64,000 nucleotides of DNA from Pseudomonadota bacterium (GTDB taxonomy: Bacteria > Pseudomonadota > Gammaproteobacteria > Xanthomonadales > Wenzhouxiangellaceae), in NCBI GenBank assembly GCA_013285445.1, contig CP053448.1, forward strand, positions 310,001 through 374,000, written 5' to 3'. Each line of letters opens with the position of its first letter. The stretch's first letter is position 1. The position numbers were made by a program, and so were the translations under genes. Shown here one piece after another: positions 52,827 to 61,766 of this stretch. The notes under the pieces were generated by a model that saw nothing but the letters and a program-made list of their open reading frames with translations, was not told where the DNA came from and searched no databases.

Positions 52827-54888
52827 CGAACCCGTGCTGCTGCAGACTGCGCTCGAAGGCCCGCATCAGCTCCACCTCGGTCAGTGTACGGATCACGCGC
52901 CGGCGAGCGCAGTCTGCCAGCCCCTGTCGCAGCTCCGGTGAGTCGGCCAGCCGGGTCAGTGCCCGGGTCCAGTCGGCCGGCTCCTCGGCCAGCAGGCCGT
53001 CCGTTTGAGGCTCGATGGCCTCCAGCCAGGTTGGCGTGGCGCTGGCTACGGTGGGCAGCCCCACCAGGGCCGGTTCGAACCACTTCAGCGGGCTCTTGCA
53101 GTCGCAAAACGGGTTGCCCGACTCGAGCGGGGCCAGGTTGACGGTGGCGCGCGAGAACTCCGCAGCCAGGTTGACGTGGTCGACGCGACGCCGGCGTTCG
53201 ATCCGCTGCGGCGCAATGTGGCCTTCATAACCGGCCTCGGAGAGCGGACCCACGATAGTCAGCAGCCAATCGGGATGACGATCAAGAAAGGCGCCGATAC
53301 CGCCGGCTGCAGCGGCAAAGTCGCGCTCGTGCGTGGCCGTGCCGCTGGCGTAGATCAGCCGCGGTCGCCGGTCGCCTGGCTGCAGCGGGTGCCGGCGCCA
53401 GTGATCCGAGAGCCGCTGTGAGACCGGCGAATGGCCGTTCGGTCGCACCATGACCGGGCCGGCAAATGGCCCGCCATGCCGCGCGACTGCCCGGGCCAGG
53501 ACAGCGGTGGGCGTGACGGCGAAATCGCAGCGCTCGAGGACGGCGCGCAAGTCGGCGGCGCGCCGGATCCAGCGGTCCAGCTGCTCGCTGTCGCTCGGGT
53601 CGACAAAGCGCAACCAGCCGTCGCGGACCAGATCGGGGGCGAAGACCAGGTCGTCAATGTCGAAGCCGGTCGGGATGCGCCAGCGATCCAGAGAGTCGAG
53701 CAGGGTCTGTACCCGCGAATCAGCGCCGGTGCGATGGATGATGACGCAGCGCGCCCTTCGCAGCAGCCGGGCTGACGCCAGCGCGGCCTGCGGCGTCAGC
53801 CAGCCGCTGGCGATATCGTTGGCACGCAGGGCCCCAACCGCCCGCGCGACCCGATAGGCGTGGCTGCGGGTGGTCGGATTGCCGCTGACAAATACAATCG
53901 GCCGCGCTCTTGCATCCGCTCTCAACATCAGACCGGGTGCGCGTCTGGGGGCATCGGGATGTGTAACAAAGGCCGACTCCAGCAGCGCCTCGCCGGCAAT
54001 CGCATCGGGCAGCGGTGCTGCTTCGCCTTGCTGGTCGAGGTCCGGTATGGGCAGGTCCAGGGCGTGTGCGATGCCGCTCAGCACACCGCCCGGATCCTCG
54101 CTGCGGTTGGCGGCGAGCAACGTGTAGACCCGTTCGGCCGGGTTGCGCCAGCGGGGGCTGGTCCAGCCGGATGGAGCCGGCTGCCTGCGGGGGCGCCGGA
54201 TATCGATCGAACGCCCCGACGGCCGCCAGTCCGCCAATTGCCCTTGCAGGAAATCAAGCAGCTGCTGCCGGCAATGCCGGTCTCCGGCGAAGTCCTCGTA
54301 GGCCAGCGCATGGGTCGGCAGGTCGCGTGCATGCTGCCAGGCCTCAAGCGTGTAGCGAAACCACAGCGCCGCGGCCTGGTCATGGCTGGTGATGGCTGCC
54401 GGCGCCAGCGCCGGATCGTTCGCCCGCCGCGCCAGTGAGGCGATCACCGCGTCGACGCTGCGCACCAGAAGCACCACCACCAGCCTGACATCGCGGCGCT
54501 TGCAGGCTGCCCGCCACCACGGCAGCAGGCGGCACAGCCGCGGGTCCTTGAGCAACAGCGCCGCCGGCGCGGTATGCGCCTGGTCGACGATGGGGTCCAG
54601 GGCAAGATCGAGTTCCGCGGGCAGGGGCGAGGGTGCCCGCCCCCCCTCCGCCAGCGGCCTGACGTCCTGCCAGTGATGGCCGATGTGACTGAGAATGCGG
54701 TTATTGAGGCTGACAACTTCGCGTGATTCGTAGTAACCGTCCGGGTTGTCGATGGCATGTCCCGGCAGCAGATCGCCGCGCGGCAGGGTCAGGCCGAGTC
54801 CGGCCAGCCAGCCGGCCAGGGCCGAAGTGCCGGAACGGTGCATGCCCAGTATGGCTACAACGTAACCGCCGTGTTGGTTGGAGGTCAC
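52810..54888 (-). CDS. sulfotransferase-glycosyltransferase fusion protein
   Basis: The protein has 692 residues. The N-terminal part (about 1-235) has AILGMHRSGTSALAGWLAGL, the PAPS loop. The C-terminal part (about 330-690) looks like a GT-B glycosyltransferase (VFVSGNPTTRSHAYRVARAV, LIYASGTATHERDF, NLAPLESGNPFCDCKSPLKW). Both activities would act on the same acceptor. It overlaps the next gene by 4 nt (ATGA), and no premature stop or frameshift is visible. Confidence 0.8.
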   Translation of the reverse strand: MTSNQHGGYVVAILGMHRSGTSALAGWLAGLGLTLPRGDLLPGHAIDNPDGYYESREVVSLNNRILSHIGHHWQDVRPLAEGGRAPSPLPAELDLALDPIVDQAHTAPAALLLKDPRLCRLLPWWRAACKRRDVRLVVVLLVRSVDAVIASLARRANDPALAPAAITSHDQAAALWFRYTLEAWQHARDLPTHALAYEDFAGDRHCRQQLLDFLQGQLADWRPSGRSIDIRRPRRQPAPSGWTSPRWRNPAERVYTLLAANRSEDPGGVLSGIAHALDLPIPDLDQQGEAAPLPDAIAGEALLESAFVTHPDAPRRAPGLMLRADARARPIVFVSGNPTTRSHAYRVARAVGALRANDIASGWLTPQAALASARLLRRARCVIIHRTGADSRVQTLLDSLDRWRIPTGFDIDDLVFAPDLVRDGWLRFVDPSDSEQLDRWIRRAADLRAVLERCDFAVTPTAVLARAVARHGGPFAGPVMVRPNGHSPVSQRLSDHWRRHPLQPGDRRPRLIYASGTATHERDFAAAAGGIGAFLDRHPDWLLTIVGPLSEAGYEGHIAPQRIERRRRVDHVNLAAEFSRATVNLAPLESGNPFCDCKSPLKWFEPALVGLPTVASATPTWLEAIEPQTDGLLAEEPADWTRALTRLADSPELRQGLADCARRRVIRTLTEVELMRAFERSLQQHGFVRLIA

Positions 54889-55850
54889 GGTCGTCCGGCG
54901 TCGGTATCGGCTCTTGCGGTAGCGTGATAGGCCTGCGCCTGTTCGACCGACCAGGCCAGAGTGCCCAGAGCCGCTGGCGGCGATGAGCCCATGAAGACGG
55001 CCTCGCGCTGCGGTGGGCGAAAGTCGCTGCCGCGCAGCTGCCGGTACTCGGCGTCGAAACGCGCCCTGCGGGCCTGCTTGCGTTCACCGGCGTTGGTGAT
55101 GATGCCGCCGTGGAGCTGATGGAAGCTGCCCTCACCGAGCAGCACGACCAGCTCGCTGTCGGGGTGTTCGCAGGCGCGCTTGTAGAAGTCCAGATTGACC
55201 AGGCCGCCGCCCGGGCTGGTAAAGGCGGGATCGTAGCCGCGCAGGCTTGTGAACAGCGCCCGTCGCATGAAGATCACGTTGCTCTCCGAGAGTGGACAGA
55301 AATAGCCGCGTCGGCTGGACCCGCCGAGCGCGCTGATCGAGTGCAGCGCATAGCCGTCTGCCGGCCAGCGGATCGATTCGAGCAGCCGGTCCTCGACGGT
55401 CTGGTCGTAGCCTTCGGCAATCGAGACGTTCTGCGGCTTCGGGCCAAGATGCCAATTCAGGGTAGCGACAACCGGTTGCGCGAAGGCTTCTGCGGCCCTC
55501 AACGCCCAGCTGAGCAGGCCGGGTGAGCACAGTCGCGCGCCGTCAATACTGACCCCGATCAGCTCACCGCGCGCCTCGGCCACCCCCTGGTTGATGGCCC
55601 TGGCCGGCGACGCTTCGCCCGGCTCGCGGCGATGATAGAAGAACTGACCGCGCAGGGTCTTGAACAGGGTGGCGTCAAGCGGCTGATCGGAGCCGTTGTC
55701 CACGACGATGATCTCGTAGTCGTCGGCATCGATGCCGCGCTGGTAGTCGCAGCTCAGCGAGTACAGGGTGCGCGGCGCTTCGCGCGCCATGTTGTAGACG
55801 ATCACAACCAGCGACAGCTTGGGTTGGCGGCGCAGCCAGGGCGTCATCAA
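54885..55850 (-). CDS. family 2 glycosyltransferase
   Basis: This 321-residue protein has a nucleotide-binding GT-A start (LSLVVIVYNMAREAPRTLYS), EIIVVDNGS and an SIDGARLCSPGLL region in place of a standard DxD. It overlaps the downstream fusion gene by 4 nt. The pair probably adds sugars to a sulfated surface polymer. The sequence starts near the positive-charge stretch MMTPWLRRQPK, with no signal peptide. Confidence 0.8.
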   Translation of the reverse strand: MMTPWLRRQPKLSLVVIVYNMAREAPRTLYSLSCDYQRGIDADDYEIIVVDNGSDQPLDATLFKTLRGQFFYHRREPGEASPARAINQGVAEARGELIGVSIDGARLCSPGLLSWALRAAEAFAQPVVATLNWHLGPKPQNVSIAEGYDQTVEDRLLESIRWPADGYALHSISALGGSSRRGYFCPLSESNVIFMRRALFTSLRGYDPAFTSPGGGLVNLDFYKRACEHPDSELVVLLGEGSFHQLHGGIITNAGERKQARRARFDAEYRQLRGSDFRPPQREAVFMGSSPPAALGTLAWSVEQAQAYHATARADTDAGRP

Positions 55851-55927
55851 CGAAACGGCTCGGGAAAACCGGCCCCATCATAACCGACTGCTCGCCCGTC
55901 TTGCGGCAATCGGACAGGCGTGGGCGG

Positions 55928-56446
55928 TCAGTCGACCGGGACCGGGGGATCGAGATCCTCGTCCCAGTTGTCCGGCGGTTCGGGATACTGCTCAATCCAG
56001 CGCTTGAGCGCCTTGACATGCTGGCTTTCTTCGTCCGAAAACGCCGCGGCCAGCCTGCCGATGGCCGCATCCGCGGCTTGTTCCGCGATGCTGTGATAGA
56101 ACGCGAAGGCACCCTGTTCGGCCTGCAGGGCAAGCGCCAGCGCGTGACGGGGCGTCATCATATAGTGAGCCGACTCCAGGCGCCCGCTTTCCGGGCTTTC
56201 GTCGTCGGGCCACTGGAACTCCCAGGGCTTGAGATCGGGCAGGCCACCGGCGTGCTTATCGGCGTGCGCGACAGCCTCGGCGCGATGCAGGTCGGAGTAG
56301 CCGGCCATCTGGCGAAACAGGGCCTCGACCGCGATGTTGTTGTGTACGGCCATGGCGTCGGCCAGCTCACGATAGCGGGTGGCGGCCTCGTCTTCAAGAA
56401 CCACGGCATGGGCGAGGAAACAGCCGAGATGATCGAGCGGGCTCAT
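55928..56446 (-). CDS. ferritin-like (rubrerythrin-related) diiron protein
   Basis: The protein has 172 residues. Helical segments with EDEAATRYRELADAM, HRAEAVAHADKH, QGAFAFYHSIAEQAADAAIG and DEESQHVKALKRW supply glutamates and histidines in the ExxxxRY...ExxH pattern typical of ferritin-like diiron proteins. ATG 56446 gives a 4-nt overlap with the korB-like stop; an upstream ATG would add 6 residues. Coupling to a ferredoxin oxidoreductase suggests protection against oxygen or peroxide. This role is inferred. Confidence 0.78.
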   Translation of the reverse strand: MSPLDHLGCFLAHAVVLEDEAATRYRELADAMAVHNNIAVEALFRQMAGYSDLHRAEAVAHADKHAGGLPDLKPWEFQWPDDESPESGRLESAHYMMTPRHALALALQAEQGAFAFYHSIAEQAADAAIGRLAAAFSDEESQHVKALKRWIEQYPEPPDNWDEDLDPPVPVD

Positions 56447-57288
56447 GAGAGCACCTCGAAGCAACGTTCGATGCGGTCGAGGTCGGCCCGGGGAGCATCG
56501 GGCGGCCGATAGGCGGGCCGCGGAGCGTGGTACAGGATACCGGTCGTGAAGCCATCGTCCGCGGCCAGCGCGGCATACGCGGCAGCGCGGCTGTCGGCTG
56601 GCTCGAAGCCGTCATGCACGCGCTTCTTCCAGCCGAGCTGCTCGGGGCGGAAGGTGATGCAGGGGCTCAGGATCTGGACAAAGGCGAAGCCCTCGAACCC
56701 GATGGCTTCGGCGATCACCCGCGCCAGATCGTTGGGGCTGTTGGAAAATGCACGGGCAATGAATGGCGCACCGGCGGCCAGGGCAATCTCCAGCGGCTGC
56801 AGCGGAGGCTGCCCGGTGCCTTGCGGCGACAGTCTGCTGCCCGTCCAGTCGAACTCGGTGGTTGGCGAGGCCTGACCCTTGGTCATGCCATAGACCGAGT
56901 TGTCCATGACCAGGTAGGTCATGTTGACGTTGCGCCGGCAGGCGTGCAGGAAATGGTTGCCGCCGATGGAAAAACCATCGCCATCGCCGCCCGAGGCGAT
57001 CACCGTGAGGTCCGGCCGGCTGATGGCCAGCCCGGTGGCCAGCGGCAGGGCGCGCCCGTGCACGCCGTGGAAGCCATAGACGCTGGTATAGGCGGGAATA
57101 CGGGACGAGCAGCCGATACCGGCAATCATGGCAACGTTTTCCGGCTTCAGTTCAAGTGCGGCCATGGCCTTGGTCAGCGCGTTGAGCACGCCGAAGTCGC
57201 CGCAGCCGGCGCACCAGACCGGCTTGTAGTCGGATTTGAAATCCTTGTGACGCAGGACCGTGATGGCCTGCTCCGCGCTGCTGCTCAT
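56443..57288 (-). CDS. 2-oxoacid:ferredoxin oxidoreductase, beta subunit (second set)
   Basis: This 281-residue TPP-binding subunit has WCAGCGDFGVLNAL, IGCSSRIPAY, GDGDGFSIGGNHF and [19 protein letters not shown]. It resembles KorB of aerobic-tolerant or Mycobacterium-like oxidoreductases more than the copy at the left edge. It overlaps its alpha partner by 4 nt and the ferritin-like gene by 4 nt. The 2-oxoacid substrate is not determined; 2-oxoglutarate is plausible. Confidence 0.88.
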   Translation of the reverse strand: MSSSAEQAITVLRHKDFKSDYKPVWCAGCGDFGVLNALTKAMAALELKPENVAMIAGIGCSSRIPAYTSVYGFHGVHGRALPLATGLAISRPDLTVIASGGDGDGFSIGGNHFLHACRRNVNMTYLVMDNSVYGMTKGQASPTTEFDWTGSRLSPQGTGQPPLQPLEIALAAGAPFIARAFSNSPNDLARVIAEAIGFEGFAFVQILSPCITFRPEQLGWKKRVHDGFEPADSRAAAYAALAADDGFTTGILYHAPRPAYRPPDAPRADLDRIERCFEVLS

Positions 57289-59036
57289 GCTGCGTCCTCC
57301 AGGGCCGCGGATTCGATGGCTTGGGCAATCTGTCCCGGCGTGATATTGAGCGGTCCGGGACGATTGAACAGCCGCGTGTGACCGGGCAGATCGATGTGTG
57401 CGCGCAGGTGGCGGTAGAACTGTCCGCCGTGGCTTTGTTCCACGATCAGCACGCGGGAGGCGGGCTGAAGCAGGGCGCTCAGCGCGCCGCCGTTCAGCGG
57501 GCTGAGCAGCCGGACCGAGACCAGACGGATGGCCTGGCCGCGTGCACGCACTCGCGTCACCGCTTCGCGTGCCGGCAGCGTGGTCGAGCCCCAGGTCAGT
57601 ACGACCATATCGCCTTCGCCATCGACATCGGCCCAGTCGTCGCCGAAATCGAAGCGCTCGAATTTGCGCTGGCGCTTGTCCAGCTGGTGCTGGTGATCCC
57701 GGCCACTGGCCGAGGGCCGGGCCGACACCATGTGACTCAAACCGGTTGCCGTGTACTCGCCGCCGGCCTGTCCGGGCAGGGCCATGGGCGAGATGCCATC
57801 GGCGGTGTCGGCAAAGCGAGCGTAGTGCCGGCCATCGGTTTCGGCCAGCCGACGGCTGGCCTGGCTGTCCCGGGATGGCGGCGGCGCAATGGTGGCGCGT
57901 GCCTGTCCCAGCCGTTGGTCGCTGAGCACCACCGCTGGCGACTGCAGCGCTTCGGCCAGCTGCACGGCCCACTGGGTCGTGGTCAGGCAGTCACCGATGC
58001 TGTTGGGCGCCAGCACCAGGCGAGGCGCATCGCCGTGCGCCCCGACAACGGCGATGTTGAGGTCGGATTGCTCGGAACGGGTCGGGATGCCGGTCGACGG
58101 CCCGCCGCGCATCACGTCGACAACCACCACTGGAATCTCGGCCTGGGTTGCCAGGCCGAGCGCTTCGACCATCAGCGAGAAACCGGGTCCTGATGTCGCC
58201 GTAAGCGCCGGGACGCCGCCGAACGATGCGCCCAGGCACATGTTGATCGAGGCGAGCTCGTCTTCGGCCTGAACCAGGCTGCCGCCGACCTCGGGCAGGT
58301 GGGCTGCCAGCCATTCCTGGATCTCGGTCGAGGGCGTGATCGGATAGGCCGCGCAGAATCGTATTCCGGCCCGGATCGCACCCAGGCCGACCGCTTCATT
58401 TCCGGTGATCAGCCAGCGCCGGGCCGGATTTTCGACCGGGCTGATCCTGTGTTCGGCACGCGCCATTCCGCCGGCAGCGGCTCTGCCCAGCGCCAGTCCG
58501 GCCAGCGCCCCATCGATGAGTTTCGCGCCCTTGTTGTCGAGAATCCGGCGCACGGTCCTTTCCACGATCATGGCTGGCAGGCCGATCAGCTCGCCGATCA
58601 GGCCCACGGCGATGGTGTTGGCGCGGGCGCCGCGGTGTTCGCGCGTCAGCGCACCGAGCGGCACTTCAATCAGTTCGGCACCGGATTCCTGGATCCAGGC
58701 CGGCGTGTCGCCCTGGCCCGGGTCGACGATCAGTCGCGAGCTGGCGTCGAGAATGAGTTCGTCGGCGAATCGCTCGGCCTTGTTCCAGTCGATCGCCAGC
58801 ACCAGATCGAGGCGGTCGTCCTGGCACTCGACGGGTGCCGGGGCCAGGCGCAGGATGGCGGCGGCTTCGCCGCCACGGATTTGCGGGCCGGTGGCACGCG
58901 TCATCAGGCCGAACAGCCCGCTGGCGGCGGCCGCATCAAGCAGGGTCTGTCCGGCCGTCATCACGCCTGCGCCGCCGCTGCCGATCACGGCCAGGGAGAT
59001 CGAAGGGTGTGGTTGCGGCGAAGATGACGGGTTCAT
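57285..59036 (-). CDS. 2-oxoacid:ferredoxin oxidoreductase, fused gamma-alpha subunit (second set)
   Basis: The protein has 583 residues. The gamma domain (1 to about 190; VIGSGGAGVMTAGQTLLDAA) precedes the alpha domain (about 205-570; [33 protein letters not shown]). It is shorter than KorA of the benzoyl-CoA operon and differs in sequence, so it is a distinct enzyme, not a duplicate. It starts a minus-strand operon of three genes. The 280 bp upstream separate it from divergent ubiD. Confidence 0.88.
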   Translation of the reverse strand: MNPSSSPQPHPSISLAVIGSGGAGVMTAGQTLLDAAAASGLFGLMTRATGPQIRGGEAAAILRLAPAPVECQDDRLDLVLAIDWNKAERFADELILDASSRLIVDPGQGDTPAWIQESGAELIEVPLGALTREHRGARANTIAVGLIGELIGLPAMIVERTVRRILDNKGAKLIDGALAGLALGRAAAGGMARAEHRISPVENPARRWLITGNEAVGLGAIRAGIRFCAAYPITPSTEIQEWLAAHLPEVGGSLVQAEDELASINMCLGASFGGVPALTATSGPGFSLMVEALGLATQAEIPVVVVDVMRGGPSTGIPTRSEQSDLNIAVVGAHGDAPRLVLAPNSIGDCLTTTQWAVQLAEALQSPAVVLSDQRLGQARATIAPPPSRDSQASRRLAETDGRHYARFADTADGISPMALPGQAGGEYTATGLSHMVSARPSASGRDHQHQLDKRQRKFERFDFGDDWADVDGEGDMVVLTWGSTTLPAREAVTRVRARGQAIRLVSVRLLSPLNGGALSALLQPASRVLIVEQSHGGQFYRHLRAHIDLPGHTRLFNRPGPLNITPGQIAQAIESAALEDAA

Positions 59037-59316
59037 GGTGTCGTCCGGGCAGTAAAAACGTATTGTATCTGCATCTATTGTCGCGTGGCGACGGCCTGCA
59101 CGGTAACGGCATCGGCGGCCGGGCCAGGGTACAGGGAGCGCTGATGCCTTGCTTGCATGGTGTCGCGCCTGTTCATGACCGTGCCGGCCGGCGGGTTTCA
59201 GCCCCGGGCGGCATGGTCATCGTAAGGTGACCACGGGCTGGCCAGCTTGATCTGAGGCAAAGACGCTGATACGCCGGCATCCGTAAACTGTAGCACCGTT
59301 TGTCGATGAATCGCCC

Positions 59317-60795
59317 ATGCCCTTTCTGGACCTTAACGGCTTCCTGCGTGCGCTTGACCAGCGCGGTGACCTGGCGCGCATTGCCAAGCCCGTCGACCCG
59401 GTGCTGGAGGCCACGGCGCTGGCGCGCCAGGTGCAGGCACGCGGCGGGCCGGCGCTGCTGCTCGACAACTCGACCGGTAGTGACGTGCCGCTGCTGCTGA
59501 ACCTGTTCGGCCATCGACGCCGGATCGAGGCGGTGCTGGGGGATCGTCCGGTGCGCCGCCTGCACGAGCTCGGTGCGCTGCTTGCGCGTCTCCAGCAGCC
59601 ACGCCTGCCGCGCAGTCTCAAGGCCGCGTTGAGTGACTGGCCGGAGCTCGGCCAGCTGGCCCTGGTTGCGCCGCGAGCGGTTCGCACTGCGCCGTTTCAG
59701 GCACACACGTTGAGCGGCAGCGAGATCGATCTTGGCAGCCTGCCGATTCAGCACTGCTGGCCCGGAGATGCCGGCCGGCTGATCACGCTCGGTCTGGTCA
59801 TCACCCACAGCGCGCGCCTGGGTCGGTCCAACATCGGCATCTACCGCCAGCAGCTGATCGGTCGCAACCGCGTCATCATGCGCTGGCTGGCCCATCGCGG
59901 CGGCGCCCAGGATTTCGCCGAATGGCAGCGTACGCGCCCCGGGGAGCCGTTTCCGGTGGCCGTGGTGATTGGCGCCGATCCCGCGACCACGCTGGCGGCC
60001 GTCGCCCCGGTGCCTGATACGCTCTCGGAGTTCCAGTTTGCCGGCCTGCTGCGCGGGGCGCGCAGCGAGGTGCTGAGCGCCCCGCTGACGGGCCTGGACG
60101 TGCCGGCCGGCGCCCAGATGGTGCTCGAGGGGCACATCCACCCCGGGGACACGGCCGAGGAGGGGCCGTTCGGCGACCATACCGGACACTACAACGCCCG
60201 CGGCATCTATCCGGTGCTGACACTCGAGCGGTTGTCGATGCGCGACAAACCCATCTACCAGGGCAGCTTCATGGGCAAGTCGCCCTTCGATGAGCCTTCG
60301 GTGCTGGCCTCGGCGCTCAATGATCTGTTCGTGCCCATCCTGCGCGGCATCTTTCCCGAAATCCGCGACTTCTTCCTGCCGCCGGCGGCCTGTTCCTATC
60401 GAATGGCGCTGGTTTCGATCGACAAACGCTACCCGGGACATGCCCGGCGGGTGATGATGGGCGTGTGGTCCTACCTTCGCCAGTTCACCTATACCAAGTT
60501 CGTGGTCGTGGTCGATGCCGATATCGATGTCCGTGACCACAACGAGGTGTTGTGGGCGATGGCCAATCACGTCGATCCGGCGCGCGATTCACTGGTCATC
60601 GAGCGCACCCCGGTTGATGTGCTCGACTTCGCCAGCCCGGAGCCCGGCCTGGGCTCGAAACTGGGCATCGACGCCACCCGGAAGCTGCCCGGAGAGACGG
60701 CTCGCTGCTGGCCAGAACCCATCGTGCCGGACGCCGAGGTCGAGCGACGGATGGCTGAACTGGCCAGAGCCCTGGACGCGCCCGTGTCCGAATGA
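59317..60795 (+). CDS. ubiD: UbiD-family prenylated-FMN-dependent decarboxylase
   Basis: This 492-residue protein has a sequence pattern and length close to E. coli UbiD (497 residues): RSNIGIYRQQLIGRNRVIMR, MRWLAHRGGAQDF, EGPFGDHTGHYN and MMGVWSYLRQFTYTKFVVVV. The E-x-P-F-G-D-H-T block holds the catalytic glutamate/metal area. It should decarboxylate a 4-hydroxybenzoate derivative in ubiquinone synthesis. No ubiX flavin prenyltransferase is in the window. A degradative aromatic decarboxylase is less likely given the close UbiD pattern. Confidence 0.92.
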   Translation: MPFLDLNGFLRALDQRGDLARIAKPVDPVLEATALARQVQARGGPALLLDNSTGSDVPLLLNLFGHRRRIEAVLGDRPVRRLHELGALLARLQQPRLPRSLKAALSDWPELGQLALVAPRAVRTAPFQAHTLSGSEIDLGSLPIQHCWPGDAGRLITLGLVITHSARLGRSNIGIYRQQLIGRNRVIMRWLAHRGGAQDFAEWQRTRPGEPFPVAVVIGADPATTLAAVAPVPDTLSEFQFAGLLRGARSEVLSAPLTGLDVPAGAQMVLEGHIHPGDTAEEGPFGDHTGHYNARGIYPVLTLERLSMRDKPIYQGSFMGKSPFDEPSVLASALNDLFVPILRGIFPEIRDFFLPPAACSYRMALVSIDKRYPGHARRVMMGVWSYLRQFTYTKFVVVVDADIDVRDHNEVLWAMANHVDPARDSLVIERTPVDVLDFASPEPGLGSKLGIDATRKLPGETARCWPEPIVPDAEVERRMAELARALDAPVSE

Positions 60796-60803
60796 TGCAC
60801 GAT

Positions 60804-61457
60804 TCATGTGGCTCCCGGCAGGCAGTTTCTGCCTGTCGAGTGCGCGCAGTGTGCGGCCAGGCAGCAGTCATCGCAGCGCGGGCTTGGCCGGCAGCAATGC
60901 TTGCCATGCGCCACCAGCAACGCGTGGAATTCGTTGAACAGCCCGGTCTGCCCGGGAAACGTCGCCTCGACCAGGCCGCGCACCGCCTCGTAGTCACGCA
61001 GCCGGGTCGGGATGATGCCGGCGCGGGCGAAGATGCGGAAGGTATAGGTGTCGACAACGAACACCGGCCGCTTGAGCGCATAGAGCAAAATGGCGTCGGC
61101 CGTCTCGGGGCCGATTCCGTGCACGCCGACGAGCGATTGCCGCAGGTCCGTGGTCGCCTGCCTGTCAATGCCGTCGAGGCCGCCTTGCTCGAGCAGCCAG
61201 CGAACCAGCGCCTTGAGGCGGGTCGCCTTGACGTTGAAACATCCGGCCGGCCGGATCCGTGTTGCCAGTTCGGTGGCCGGCATTGCGTCGATCACGGCTG
61301 GATCCAGTGCCGCGGCACACCGCAGTCTCGCCACCGCGCGTTCAGCGTTAACCCAGGCCGTGTTCTGGGTCAGTACAGCGCCGACCATGACTTCAAAGGC
61401 ATGGCGGGCCGGCCACCAGCCCTGTGGGCCATAGGCGGCAAGCAGCTGCGCGTACAA
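60804..61457 (-). CDS. endonuclease III-like HhH-GPD DNA glycosylase
   Basis: This 217-residue protein has VGAVLTQNTAWVNAERAV, the helix-hairpin-helix GVHGIGPETADAILLYAL, the catalytic aspartate in VVDTYTFRIFARAG and a C-terminal iron-sulfur motif with cysteines in CCRPSPRCDDCCLAAHC. The lysine that defines bifunctional Nth enzymes is not at its usual place, so a monofunctional or TetR-like Nth subgroup is possible. The start is TTG at 61457; no nearby ATG exists, and the upstream frame is open, so the true start may be slightly earlier. It converges on ubiD with 8 nt between. Confidence 0.85.
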   Translation of the reverse strand: MYAQLLAAYGPQGWWPARHAFEVMVGAVLTQNTAWVNAERAVARLRCAAALDPAVIDAMPATELATRIRPAGCFNVKATRLKALVRWLLEQGGLDGIDRQATTDLRQSLVGVHGIGPETADAILLYALKRPVFVVDTYTFRIFARAGIIPTRLRDYEAVRGLVEATFPGQTGLFNEFHALLVAHGKHCCRPSPRCDDCCLAAHCAHSTGRNCLPGAT

Positions 61458-61766
61458 CCCCGGCAGTGCCGAAGCAGCCGCCGGCCGGCCGTGAAATACT
61501 GAAAGTCTGCTGATTCGAGGCGCCCATTGACAAGACCGGGTTCAGCCTGACCGAAGCCGGCGCGATCCGTCAACCTGCCCCGTCTTCCCCGTTCGGTCGC
61601 AGCCGCAGCGGATGCCGGCCCTGGGAGGTGCAGACGGCGGCAGCGCGAGGAAGGGCCGGGTCATGCATCGGGCCCGATCCGGGTATTTGATGGACAACAG
61701 TGGCCGGAGCGGTTAAAAACAGGCCATGCGCTATGATCAATCACGGCACAGGCGAACCGGCGAACA
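61458..61766. other. 309-bp intergenic region without a recognisable gene
   Basis: Only short frames without coding character are seen. A possible extension of the glycosylase gene enters from the left. Near the right end TATGAT (61732-61737) lies 30 nt before the acyl-CoA dehydrogenase start, but no good -35 element matches it. No RNA-like fold or palindrome of note was seen. Confidence 0.5.
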
